DNA from: Saccharothrix sp. ALI-22-I
GTDB lineage: Bacteria; Actinomycetota; Actinomycetes; Mycobacteriales; Pseudonocardiaceae
Reading direction: 5' to 3'
Length of the DNA: 64,000 nucleotides
Assembly: GCF_001984175.1 (NCBI RefSeq)
Contig: NZ_MTQP01000048.1
Coordinates: forward strand, 62,001-126,000
Within the stretch, counting starts at the first letter, position 1, and each line of letters begins with the position of its first letter. The translations under genes and the position numbers were made by a program. This document shows, piece after piece, positions 45,070 to 53,735 of the stretch. The notes beneath the pieces were generated by a model. That model had not been told where the DNA came from and did no database searches. It saw only the letters and a list, made by a program, of their open reading frames with translations.

Positions 45070-46251
45070 GTGTGCCGCTCGAGAAGTCAGCGCTGCTGGT
45101 CAAGCGGCATGTCTGTACTCGTTGATGAGGCCGCCCAGGATGCGGGTGCGTAGCACTCTGTGGGTGTCGAGGTCGTGTACCGCTGTGGAGCGCTGCTGAG
45201 CCTCGGGTGGTCGCTGGTCGCGGGCTTGGTGAGGCCGGTGTCGGTTGTAATGGTCTTCGTAGGTCTTGAAGGCCTGATGTGCGTGGCTCCCGTCCGTGAT
45301 CAGGATGTGGTCGAGGAGTTCGCGTCGGATGGTGCCGATGACCCGTTCGCAGTGGGCGTTTATCCGGGGTGCCTGCGGCGCGGTTGTGAGCACGTGCAGG
45401 TCGTCGGCTTGGAAGACGGTGTCGAACGTCTGGCTGTACTTGGCGTTGCGGTCGCGTAGCAGGAAGTGTAGGGACTCCATCCGCTGTCCAAGGGTTGGCG
45501 GCGAGGTTTCTGGCCTGTTGTGCTGTCCGTGCCTGTGTCGGGTGGGCGGTGACGCCGGTGATGTGCAGGCGCCTGGTGCCGTGTTCGAGGAAGGCCAGTG
45601 CGCAAAGGCGATTTGCCGAGCACGGTGTCGAGGTGGAGGAAATCCGCCGCGAGATGCTCTCGGTTTGGGCGGTGAGGAACTCTCGCCAGGTCGGGTCACC
45701 GCGGCGTGGTGCCGGGTCGATGCCCGCGTCGTGCAAGGTCTGCCAGACAGTCGAGGTGGCGATCCTGTGGCCGAGCCGGGCCGGTTCGCCTTGGATCCGC
45801 CGATGGCCCCACCGCGGGTTGTTCTCCGGCGAGCCGCAGTACGAGCGTCTTGATCGCCGTTCGTGTCGTTGGGCGTCCGGTGCGTCCACGTGCGGCGTAG
45901 TCCCACTTGCGGGTGATGAACCTGCGGTGCCAGGCGGGCAGGGTGCCCGGCGTGACCGGGAAGACCTCCGGCCAACGGCGACGATCCACCAGCCCGGACA
46001 GAGCGGCGAACCAAAACCGATCGGCGGGCTCGTAGCGGACCGGACCCGTTGGTTGCCGGCGAAGGACCGCGTTCTCGTGCCGTAGCACGAGCAGTTCAGC
46101 GTCCTTGGCCGCCTCGCCTCGCAGCACCATCGACGGGACGGACAGCAGCTTCCGGGTCACCTTGTACAGCAGGGACACGATCACTATGACATGCTCTCAA
46201 CACGCTGACATCCTCGCTCTACCAGCGACGATGACTTTTCGAGCGGCACAC
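45070..46251. mobile_element. IS element with about 30-bp inverted ends, decayed
   Basis: The left end (45070-45100, GTGTGCCGCTCGAGAAGTCA...) and the right end (46221-46251, ...GACTTTTCGAGCGGCACAC) are imperfect inverted repeats around one transposase frame. Length is 1182 bp. Solo copies of the right end are at 9017-9043 and 42988-43021. Confidence 0.7.
45100..46184 (-). pseudogene. Integrase-core (rve) transposase with multiple frameshifts
   Basis: From 46184 the N-terminus reads MIVSLLYKVTRKLLSVPSMV with KDAELLVLRHENAVLRRQ, the usual opening of this actinobacterial IS3/IS481-type family. The HTH and integrase parts then change frame at least twice (NPRWGHRRIQGEPARLGHRI; FLLRDRNAKYSQTFDTVFQA; INAHCERVIGTIRRELLDH; HYNRHRPHQA) and end GGLINEYRHAA at 45100. 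All three catalytic neighbourhoods can be traced, so it decayed by indels. Confidence 0.8.
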
Positions 46252-46284
46252 GGTCCGCCACCCGGCGACAGCGCGTCCGCGAGA

Positions 46285-47703
46285 TCAGCGACGCCGGGCC
46301 AGGTCGGCCAACGCCGACCTGGCGGCGTGGTGCCCGCACAGGCCGTGCGTCCCCGCGCCGGGCGGCGTGGCGGCCGAGCACAGGTAGACGCCGGGAACAC
46401 CGGTGGCGTACGGGTCGGCCACCGCTCGTGGGCGGAAGAGCAGTTGTCGTGCGGTGTTCGCGCCCGTGGTGATGTCGCCGCCGACGAAGTTCGGGTTGTG
46501 CCCGGCGATGGCGCGGGTCGTGCGGACCGACCTGGCCACGACGCGGTCGCGGAACCCCGGCGCGAACCGCTCGACCTGGGCGGTGATCGCCTCGGTCGCG
46601 TCGCCGTCGTACCCGGCGGGCACGTGGGCGTAGACGTCCACCGGGTGCACGTCGCCCGCCGATCGACCGGGGTCGGCCAGGTGCTGCTGGCCGACGAGGA
46701 CGAACGGGCGCTCGACCGCCCGTCCCCGCCAGACCGCGCGCTCGGCGTCCGCGATCTCCGCGAGGGAACCTCCGATGTGGACGGTTCCCGCCAGGCGGGC
46801 CGGCTCGTAGGTCCACGGCACACCACCGCGCACCGCGAACGCCACTTGGAACGCGCCCGGCCCGTGGCGGTAGCGCAGGTAGGACCGGCGGACGCGGGGC
46901 GGCAGCCGGTCGCCGAGGATCCGCACGGCGTCGGCGGGGGAGGTGTCCAACAGGACCACGTCGGCCTCGCACTGGGCCACCGAGGTGACCCGGACGCCCG
47001 TCTCGACCCGCCCGCCCAGCTCGGCCAGCAGCGCGAGCATCGCCCGCGCGATCGACCGCGAGCCGCCGAGCGCCACGGGCCAGCCGTGGTGGTGCGCGGC
47101 CGTGCCCAGGGCGAGCCCGATGGCCGACGACGCCACCGTCCCCAGTGGGCGGAAGGCGTGCGCCGCCACGCCCGCCCACAGCGCGCGGGCGGGCTCACCG
47201 CGCCACCGGCGGGCCAGCGCAGTGGCGGGCAGCGCGGCGCCCAGCCCGAACCGGGCCAGTGCCACGGGGTGCCGGGGCACGTGAGCCACGGGCTGGAGGA
47301 ACTCCTCCGCGATCGCGTCGAAGCGGGCGTCGAGCGGTCCGAACGTGCGCCGGTACGCCGCGCCGTCCTCGCCCAGCGCCGCGGCGGTCTCCTCGACCGA
47401 CCGCCACACCGCCGCGCCCCGGCCGCCGTCGAGGGGGTGCGCGTACTGCACTTCGGGCCACGCCCACCGCAGCCCGTGCCGGGACAGGTCGAACGCGCGG
47501 GTGAACGCGTTGTCCACCGCCAGCGGGTGGAAGCCGGAGCACTCGTCGTGCAGGACTCCGGGCACCGTGGCCTCGCCGGAGCGCGTGCCGCCGCCGGGCG
47601 TGGACGCCGCCTCCAGGACCGTGACGCGCAGCCCGGCGGTGGCGAGGGTGATGGCGGCGGCAAGCCCGTTGGGCCCGCTGCCGACCACTGCGGCGGTCGT
47701 CAC
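46285..47703 (-). CDS. Phytoene-desaturase-like FAD-dependent oxidoreductase
   Basis: This 472-aa flavoprotein begins with a Rossmann FAD motif (AAVVGSGPNGLAAAITLATA, then LRVTVLEAASTPGGGTRSGE). It ends with the family signature GVPGVYLCSAATPPGAGTHG and LCGHHAARSAL. The family covers carotenoid desaturases and many uncharacterised actinobacterial oxidases. No carotenoid genes (crtB, crtE) are nearby, so the substrate is unknown. GTG 47703 is the start. It stands alone between two IS remnants. Confidence 0.88.
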   Translation of the reverse strand: MTTAAVVGSGPNGLAAAITLATAGLRVTVLEAASTPGGGTRSGEATVPGVLHDECSGFHPLAVDNAFTRAFDLSRHGLRWAWPEVQYAHPLDGGRGAAVWRSVEETAAALGEDGAAYRRTFGPLDARFDAIAEEFLQPVAHVPRHPVALARFGLGAALPATALARRWRGEPARALWAGVAAHAFRPLGTVASSAIGLALGTAAHHHGWPVALGGSRSIARAMLALLAELGGRVETGVRVTSVAQCEADVVLLDTSPADAVRILGDRLPPRVRRSYLRYRHGPGAFQVAFAVRGGVPWTYEPARLAGTVHIGGSLAEIADAERAVWRGRAVERPFVLVGQQHLADPGRSAGDVHPVDVYAHVPAGYDGDATEAITAQVERFAPGFRDRVVARSVRTTRAIAGHNPNFVGGDITTGANTARQLLFRPRAVADPYATGVPGVYLCSAATPPGAGTHGLCGHHAARSALADLARRR

Positions 47704-47762
47704 GGCGGCAGTCCTCCGGGTCGGGTCCGTCCGGTGTGCGGTTCCCCTGATTATCGCGTGAT

Positions 47763-47936
47763 CCCTGTGGGGTGCCTAGAGCCGGCCATGTGGTCTGACC
47801 TGCGCTTCAGGCTGCTGCGGGTTCGTGCTCGTTGATCAGGCCGCCGAGGACTGGTCGGCGACGTGTCGACGTGCAGCCCGGCTCTGCGATCGGGTGTTCC
47901 GGCTGTGGTGGTGTGAGTTGGCGGGCGACTGGCCAG
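47763..47936 (-). pseudogene. 3' end of an integrase-core transposase (copy of the 40.4-kb fragment)
   Basis: The minus frame LTPPQPEHPIAEPGCTSTRR, then RPVLGGLINEHEPAAA and a stop, matches the C-terminus encoded at 40454-40560. Flanking bases (GTGGGGTGCC..., GACCTGCG) match too. Only about 170 bp survive. Confidence 0.75.
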
Positions 47937-47937
47937 C

Positions 47938-48246
47938 AAGTTGATCGCGGAGACGCCGAGCGCGTCGGTGCGGCAGATCGCTCAAGCCGCAGGCATCTCG
48001 CCTGCGACGGCGCAGGACGTGCGACAGCGACTCCGTCGCGGCGACCACCCGGTCCCGTCGAAGCAACTCGCGGCGCCAGCCGCTCTTGGGGAGCGACCCC
48101 CTCTCAAGACCTCCAGGCGCAGTGCAGGCGCGACTGTGGGCACGGTGGTGGTGTTGCTGGACCAGGAGTTCCTGGCCGATCCGGATAAGACGTATCGGTG
48201 TTGGCTGTGCACAAGGAAAGCGGCCATACACGCGACGTCACTGTGA
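47938..48246 (+). pseudogene. Fragment resembling the HTH of the StrR-like regulator
   Basis: KLIAETPSASVRQIAQAAGI followed by SPATAQDVRQRLRRGDHPVP aligns with ELIAAKPDASLREIAREAGV, SPGTVRSVRERIRTGVNPVS in the intact regulator at 48.5 kb. It is cut at its left by an IS remnant and diverges at its right, where the frame continues to 48246 without recognisable content. It is probably the rest of a second, older copy. Confidence 0.6.
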
Positions 48247-48304
48247 CGTCGCAGCAGATGCCTGCGACCCGGAGGAAGCGAGTCGGGAGGTCCAGCGCTC
48301 GCGG

Positions 48305-48346
48305 CACGAGTGAGCTGATGTGACCCACGAGTGAGCTGATGTGACC
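48305..48346. promoter_or_regulatory. Perfect 21-bp tandem repeat upstream of the StrR-like gene
   Basis: CACGAGTGAGCTGATGTGACC is present twice with no spacer, i.e. exactly two helical turns apart. A second element, ATCGTG-5-CACGAT (48387-48403), lies closer to the gene. Both are candidate operators; 48247-48521 has no other feature I can support. Confidence 0.45.
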
Positions 48347-48521
48347 ACAGTGTGAGGGCTGCTTCGTAGTGTTCCCGAGCCGGGGGATCGTGCTGACCAC
48401 GATGACGGGAGGGTAGTCCCACGCACTTCGATGTATCGCTAATCGGGAGTACGTCCGCATGTGGGTGTGGATGGTTTCGGAGTGGAATGCGGCGGACTTA
48501 TTCGGCCGCAAGGGGGGATCT

Positions 48522-49508
48522 GTGAAGGTGAGCACTGACGATGCTGTTGTGGTTGAGCCGTGCGAGAGTTGCGTCGGGTGGCCGCGTGACGGGCGATGCG
48601 CCGATCTGACACCAGCGCAGGTGGCGCTTGGCGCGCTGGTGGCCGCCGATTCGCCTCGACGGTCCGGTGAAGACGACACGCACGTGCGTCTGCTCGCCGA
48701 TTCGGATGCGGTGTTGCCACCCATCCTCGTGCACCGGCCTTCGATGCGGATCATTGACGGGATGCACAGGTTGCGTGCTGCGATGCTCCGAGGCGAGGAG
48801 ACGATCCTCGTGCGCTTTTTCGAGGGGGACGACGAGGACGCTTTCGTGCTTGCCGTCAAAGAGAACGTCACGCACGGACTTCCGCTGACGCTTGCCGATC
48901 GTACTGCTGCGGCCGTGCGCATCATCCGGTCGCAACCCGCCTGGTCCGACCGAGCCGTCGCTGCGGTCACCAGCCTGTCGGCGAAGACCGTCGCCGCCAT
49001 CCGGCGGCGTGCAACCGAGGAAACTCCGCAGTTGCACGCCCGGGTCGGGCGTGACGGCCGCAGTCGTCCGCTCGACGCCTCAGTGGGACGGCAGCGTGCC
49101 AGTGAACTGATCGCGGCTAAGCCGGACGCGTCACTGCGCGAGATTGCACGGGAGGCCGGGGTGTCACCCGGGACGGTGCGAAGCGTTCGCGAGAGGATTC
49201 GCACCGGCGTGAATCCGGTTTCCGCACGGCGCGGCACCGTGCCCGACGCGAGGGAAAGCGACCGACCAGATGTAGCCGCGTTGATGTCGAGGTTGCGGCA
49301 GGACCCGTCGATACGGTTCAACGAGTCGGGCCGGAGCCTGCTCCGGATGCTCGACGTGCACGCGGTGGGCAATCAGGACTGGCAGCGGCTCGTGAACGAC
49401 GTGCCGGCGCATTGTGCGGATGCGGTGTCGGCGTTGGCCCGCATGTGTGCGGACCAGTGGCTCATGTACGCCGACCTGCTCGACCGCCGTGCCCACGCCA
49501 CCGCGTAG
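48522..49508 (+). CDS. StrR-type (ParB-fold) pathway-specific transcription activator
   Basis: This 328-aa regulator belongs to the StrR/Bbr/NovG group, which activates antibiotic biosynthetic operons. The N-terminal ParB-like part includes PPILVHRPSMRIIDGMHRLR and FEGDDEDAFVLAVKENVTHG. A central HTH follows (PDASLREIAREAGVSPGTVR) and then a helical C-terminus (LLRMLDVHAVGNQDWQRLVN). GTG 48522 is preferred because AAGGGGGGA precedes it by 3-4 bp; an earlier start at 48459 is less likely. It stands at the left edge of the NRPS cluster and probably switches it on. Confidence 0.88.
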   Translation: MKVSTDDAVVVEPCESCVGWPRDGRCADLTPAQVALGALVAADSPRRSGEDDTHVRLLADSDAVLPPILVHRPSMRIIDGMHRLRAAMLRGEETILVRFFEGDDEDAFVLAVKENVTHGLPLTLADRTAAAVRIIRSQPAWSDRAVAAVTSLSAKTVAAIRRRATEETPQLHARVGRDGRSRPLDASVGRQRASELIAAKPDASLREIAREAGVSPGTVRSVRERIRTGVNPVSARRGTVPDARESDRPDVAALMSRLRQDPSIRFNESGRSLLRMLDVHAVGNQDWQRLVNDVPAHCADAVSALARMCADQWLMYADLLDRRAHATA

Positions 49509-49544
49509 CGCCGACGCGGCGGTCCGTATCGTGACGGGCTCACT

Positions 49545-50768
49545 TCAGCGTCGTCCGGCGACGGTGATCGGCAACCTCGTCATGCCGAGGATGAAGTTGG
49601 ACCGCAACCGCCGTACCTCGCCGGCGAACTCGAAGCGCACCTCGTCCCGGATCAGCCGTCCGAACAGGGAAGACAGCTCGGCATGCGCGACCTGGGCGCC
49701 GATGCAGCGGTGGATCCCGCTGCCGTATGACAGGTGCCGATTGGAGGTGCGGGTGAGGTCGAACCGGTGCGGCTCGGGGAACCGGGCTTCGTCGCGGTTG
49801 GCCGAGACGTTCCACAGCGTCACCGCATCGCCCGCGCGGATCGTCGTCGCGCCGAACGTGAAATCGTGCTTGGCCACCCGCTGTACGTAGGCATTGGTGG
49901 ACGCCCACCTCAGCATCTCGTTGATCGCGGTGGTGGGCGTCACCGCGGACCTGCGCAGCAGCTCCCACTGCTCCGGGTGCTCGATGAGCGCCCGGAGCCC
50001 GGCGCACGCGGTGTAGGACGACGTCTCGTTGCCTCCGACCGCCACGTTCATGCAGTTATAGAGGATCTCTTCCTCCGACAGCGGATGTCCGTTCACCTTC
50101 GCGCGCAGCAACATTCCCAGCAGACCGCGACCATCGGCGTACCGCCGGTCCGGGAGCAGGTCGGCGAAGAAGTCGAATATCTCGGCCTGGGTCTCGGCCA
50201 GACCAAGGCGATCGTGCCCGGACCCGCCTACGACCAGTGGATCGTTGAAACCGATCATCCGGCGAGTCAGGTCCACCAGGTGGCGGGCCTCGTCGTGCGT
50301 CAACGACATCATTGCCATTAGCGCGCCCGCCGGGAGCTCCGGCGCGACGTCGACCGCGAAGTCGCACCCGCCGTCGGTCAGCGTGGTATCGATCGCCCGG
50401 TCCACGAGTTCGGCTACCCGCTCGGCGATCGCGTCCAGCACGGGCGCGGTGAACGCTTGGTGCAACACCTGCCTCAGCTGGCGTTGCCGCGGTGGATCGG
50501 ACGCCACCAGCATCAGTCCGGTGGCGCTGTCGCCCGCGCCGCCGATCGACCCACCCAACACGGCGCCGCCCGCCGAGCTGAACGTGGAGTGCTCGCGGTA
50601 GGCGGTGACCAAGTCGTCGTACCGGGTCAGCGCCCAGAAGCCGGAACCGTCCGGGGTCGGGTTCCAATGGACGGGATCGTTCGCGCGCAACCAGTCGAAC
50701 GCCTCGTGGTGGCGTTCCGTCTCGAACAGGTCCAGGTCGGTCAGGTCGATGGTCCCGGTTCCGGTCAC
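49545..50768 (-). CDS. Cytochrome P450, NikQ-like amino acid beta-hydroxylase candidate
   Basis: This 407-aa P450 has the I-helix MNVAVGGNETSSYTACAGLR, an ExxR-containing K helix (INEMLRW) and the heme loop HLSYGSGIHRCIGAQVAHAE with the axial Cys in HRCIG. GTG 50768 overlaps the stop of the MbtH-A-PCP gene (GTGA), so it is made together with that protein. P450s in this setting hydroxylate the beta carbon of an amino acid bound to the partner carrier domain (NikQ on histidine, NovI and OxyD on tyrosine). The aminoacyl substrate is not certain here. Confidence 0.88.
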   Translation of the reverse strand: MTGTGTIDLTDLDLFETERHHEAFDWLRANDPVHWNPTPDGSGFWALTRYDDLVTAYREHSTFSSAGGAVLGGSIGGAGDSATGLMLVASDPPRQRQLRQVLHQAFTAPVLDAIAERVAELVDRAIDTTLTDGGCDFAVDVAPELPAGALMAMMSLTHDEARHLVDLTRRMIGFNDPLVVGGSGHDRLGLAETQAEIFDFFADLLPDRRYADGRGLLGMLLRAKVNGHPLSEEEILYNCMNVAVGGNETSSYTACAGLRALIEHPEQWELLRRSAVTPTTAINEMLRWASTNAYVQRVAKHDFTFGATTIRAGDAVTLWNVSANRDEARFPEPHRFDLTRTSNRHLSYGSGIHRCIGAQVAHAELSSLFGRLIRDEVRFEFAGEVRRLRSNFILGMTRLPITVAGRR

Positions 50769-52705
50769 GGCCGCACCGACCGCTCGCGCACCAGCTTCGC
50801 CAGGCCGGCGAGTTCGCGGACCTCCAGGATTTCCCGCACCTGCACCACCGCGCCGAGGTCGTGCTTGATCCGTCGGTGCAGCCGGAACGCCTGCATCGAG
50901 TTGCCCCCGAGTCCGAGGAAGTCGTCGTCCACGCCGATCCACTCCACGGCCAGCAGCTCCTCCCAGAGGTCGGCCAAGTACCGCTCGACATCGTCCTGAG
51001 GCGCCACCCTGCGCGACTGCCTGCCGCGTTGTTCGGCGGCCACCCGGCGCAGCTCCCGCAGGTCGCGCTTGCCGTGGTCGTCACCCGGTATCTCGGCGAC
51101 CCGAACGAAGGAACTCGGCACGAGGTAGTCCGGCAGCTCTCGCACGGCGAAGGCGCGCAACTGCTTCGGCGCCAACCGCTGTGGCGACACGACCAGCGCG
51201 ACGAGCCTGCGGTCGTGTCCCTCGCCGGTAGGGATCACGGCGATGTCCCGCACGTCGGGGTGGCGCAGTAGCGCGCGCTCCACCTCGTGCGGCTCTACCC
51301 GATAACCCCGGATCTTCACCTGGTCGTCGGCGCGGCCGACGAAATCCAGCGAGCCGCCCTCGATACGGCGGGCGAGGTCACCGGTCGCGTACATCCGACC
51401 GCCACCGGCGGCGAACGGGTCCGGCAGGAACCGCTCGGCGGTCAGTCCGGGACGCCCCAGGTAGCCGCGTGCCACCCCGCGTCCACCGATGTGCAGTTCG
51501 CCCACCGAGCCGGCGGGTACTTCCGTGAGATCGGCGTCCAGCAGGTGCACCGAGACGCCGTCCAGCTCCCGGCCGATCGGCACCGACGTGGCGTCCGCGG
51601 CCACGTTGGCGACCGGGTGGGCGGTGCAAGCGGTTGTGGCCTCCGTCGGGCCGTACAGGTTGCAGAATTCGCCGGCGAAATCCCCGGAGAGCAGCGCGCG
51701 TGCGGCGGCGGGCTGGAGCACGTCACCGCCGGTGTGCAGCACCCGCAGCGTGCTGAACGCCTCGCGGTCGACGTGCACCACGTGGTTGACCGCCATGGTC
51801 GGCGCGAGCAGTGCGGTGATCCGCCTGCGGCGCAGTTCCCGGCCCAGGTCGTCGGCCACCAGTTCAGCCATGCCGGGCAGCACCACGACCTCGGCGCCTG
51901 CCGCGAACGCGCACCAGGTCTCGAAGTGGAACGCGTCGAACGACAGGCTGGACACCTGTCCGACCCGGTCGGTCGGCCGCAGCCGGGGCAGTGCCCGGTT
52001 GTCCGCGAAGTGCACGAGGTTGCGGTGTTCCAACACGACCGCCTTGGGCTCGCCGGACGAGCCGGAGGTGAACAGGACGCATGCGGCGTCAGCACCGTCC
52101 ACGTCCGGCAGCGGCGGACCGTCCTGCGCCACGGTGTCCCGCGTCGCACCGAGGTCGAACACGTCGACGCCGAGTCCGGCCAGAGCGGGTGCGAGCTCGG
52201 AGGTGGTGACCACCAATCGCGCGCCGGATGCGGTGATCATGAGGTTCCGGCGGACCTCTGGGTAGCGCACGTCGACCGCGACGTACGCCCCGCCCGCCTT
52301 GAGGATCGCCAGGACCGCCACGAACAGGTCCACAGAGGACGACATGTGGACCGCGACCCGGTTCTCCCTGAGGACTCCACGACGACGCAGCTCGTGCGCC
52401 AAACCGTCCGAGCGGTTCGCGAGCTCCCGGTAGGTCATGGCACCGCGGTCGTCGCTCACCGCGGTCCTGTCCGGGTGGTGTCGGACCGTGCGCTCGAACA
52501 ACGCCACCACTGTGCCGGCGTCGGACGCCCGGACACCCGGTGACCAGTCACCGGGTGTCGTGGTCTCGATGTCTTCGAGGCAGTCGTCGCGGGTGCCGGT
52601 GAAACTCGTCGGCTCCCAGCCGGCTGGCACGGCGCGGTCCGCAGGCCACACACTCGGCCGCCCTGCCCCGTCGAGGACGACACGCCACTCGGTCACGGCC
52701 GTCAT
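50765..52705 (-). CDS. MbtH-A-PCP nonribosomal peptide synthetase protein, NikP1-like
   Basis: This 646-aa protein has an N-terminal MbtH-like domain (1-60: EWRVVLDGAGRPSVWPADRA, VPAGWE). A full adenylation domain follows (about 90-560) with LFTSGSSGEPKAV, LYGPTEAT, MYATGDLAR and IKIRGYRVEPHEVE. A carrier domain ends it (about 570-640) with the phosphopantetheine Ser in LGGNSMQA. The ten pocket residues read by my manual alignment are D-A-F-L-H-G-L-T-A-K, which I cannot match to a known amino acid. The MbtH fusion is the architecture of NikP1, which loads histidine in nikkomycin synthesis. It overlaps the thioesterase (ATGA) and P450 (GTGA) genes. Confidence 0.9.
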   Translation of the reverse strand: MTAVTEWRVVLDGAGRPSVWPADRAVPAGWEPTSFTGTRDDCLEDIETTTPGDWSPGVRASDAGTVVALFERTVRHHPDRTAVSDDRGAMTYRELANRSDGLAHELRRRGVLRENRVAVHMSSSVDLFVAVLAILKAGGAYVAVDVRYPEVRRNLMITASGARLVVTTSELAPALAGLGVDVFDLGATRDTVAQDGPPLPDVDGADAACVLFTSGSSGEPKAVVLEHRNLVHFADNRALPRLRPTDRVGQVSSLSFDAFHFETWCAFAAGAEVVVLPGMAELVADDLGRELRRRRITALLAPTMAVNHVVHVDREAFSTLRVLHTGGDVLQPAAARALLSGDFAGEFCNLYGPTEATTACTAHPVANVAADATSVPIGRELDGVSVHLLDADLTEVPAGSVGELHIGGRGVARGYLGRPGLTAERFLPDPFAAGGGRMYATGDLARRIEGGSLDFVGRADDQVKIRGYRVEPHEVERALLRHPDVRDIAVIPTGEGHDRRLVALVVSPQRLAPKQLRAFAVRELPDYLVPSSFVRVAEIPGDDHGKRDLRELRRVAAEQRGRQSRRVAPQDDVERYLADLWEELLAVEWIGVDDDFLGLGGNSMQAFRLHRRIKHDLGAVVQVREILEVRELAGLAKLVRERSVRP

Positions 52706-53490
52706 GCCCGCGCCTCGTTCCGGTCGAAGCGCGCACCGTCGCCCGTGCCGGCTTCGGCCAGGAACGAGCGCACGAGTTCGAGGGTGTGCGGGTGCCGCAG
52801 CAGATCGTTCCGCTCGGTGTCCACCCGGTGAACCGTGGTCCGACGCGCGCCAGGCCAGTCCTCGGTGAAGGAATGCCGCCGCGACGCGATGTGCAGGACC
52901 TCACCGCCCCAAGCGGGCCACGACGCGTTGTGCGCCGCGACCAGGTGGCTCAGCCAATCGAGGTAGAAGTCGGCGACTTGGGCGGCGACGACCTCCGCGT
53001 CTTCGTCCGCGCTGTCCGCGCGCAACGCGGATACGGCCAGTTCGACGAACGCTCGACGCATCGACTCCAGGCACTCACCCGGCCGCTCGGACAGCAACCC
53101 GTCCTCGAACGGCAGCCCGCGGTCGACTGCGGGCAGCCCCAACTGCTCCCGGACCTGCGTCACGCTCACCTCGTACTGGTCGGCGATCCCGGCGGGCGTC
53201 GAAGGCTCACCGTCGAACAGCACGAGCGGGATGGCGCCGCACAGCGCCGCGACTTCTTGGGCGATCGGTGCGGCCATGCAGTACGCGAGCACCGCGACGA
53301 CCTCAGGGCCGAACGGCCCGTGGCGCGCCGCCAGTTCGGCGGCGTAGCCCGCTGTGTCGACGGCGCGGACGAACGGCTCGTCCAGCAGGTGTCGCACGTC
53401 GAACCCGAACGACTCCAGTGGCAGATCCGCCACCCTCGACTCGGCGCGCCTGCCCGGGTAGTCGAGCACGAGCACCACCCGCTCACTCAT
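52702..53490 (-). CDS. Thioesterase-like alpha/beta hydrolase, NikP2-like, with Cys at the nucleophile
   Basis: This 262-aa hydrolase from ATG 53490 (GGGGGAA upstream) is the first gene of the leftward operon. The nucleophile elbow reads VVAVLAYCMAAPIAQE, so Cys replaces the usual Ser of GxSxG. An Asp in VLFDGE and a late His (LLRHPHTLELV) could complete the triad. It probably releases the hydroxylated amino acid from the partner carrier domain, as proposed for NikP2, or edits it. Cys nucleophiles occur in some type II and macrocyclising thioesterases. Confidence 0.72.
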   Translation of the reverse strand: MSERVVLVLDYPGRRAESRVADLPLESFGFDVRHLLDEPFVRAVDTAGYAAELAARHGPFGPEVVAVLAYCMAAPIAQEVAALCGAIPLVLFDGEPSTPAGIADQYEVSVTQVREQLGLPAVDRGLPFEDGLLSERPGECLESMRRAFVELAVSALRADSADEDAEVVAAQVADFYLDWLSHLVAAHNASWPAWGGEVLHIASRRHSFTEDWPGARRTTVHRVDTERNDLLRHPHTLELVRSFLAEAGTGDGARFDRNEARA

Positions 53491-53591
53491 CTGGTTCCCC
53501 CCTGTTCGTGCCGAATTTCGGCCGCGTGGAAAAGACCTCGGACGCCCGGTGGCGCCTTCAGCGGACAACGACGGATTCGGTGAATTCTTGT

Positions 53592-53629
53592 CAGCCCATC
53601 GATTCGTTGTCCACCTGTTCGATGGGCTG
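53592..53629. promoter_or_regulatory. Perfect 11-bp inverted repeat in the divergent biosynthetic promoter
   Basis: CAGCCCATCGA and TCGATGGGCTG are separated by 16 bp in the 245-bp region between the leftward thioesterase operon (start 53490) and the rightward NRPS (start 53736). Two arms at about two-and-a-half helical turns suit a dimeric activator such as the StrR-like protein. TTCGAT resembles the GTTCGA core of StrR sites only partly. Confidence 0.5.
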
Positions 53630-53735
53630 GCTATTTTGATATTTGCACGGTGGTGACGAAACGCGATCCGCTGAGTAGCCTCGCCGTACCGCCGACAGGG
53701 ATCGCGGTGTTCTGACGTTCAACCGGGGGGATTGC

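Noticed and set aside
46285..47703. Carotenoid biosynthesis locus.
   Set aside because: Only one desaturase-like flavoprotein is present, with no phytoene synthase or prenyltransferase nearby.
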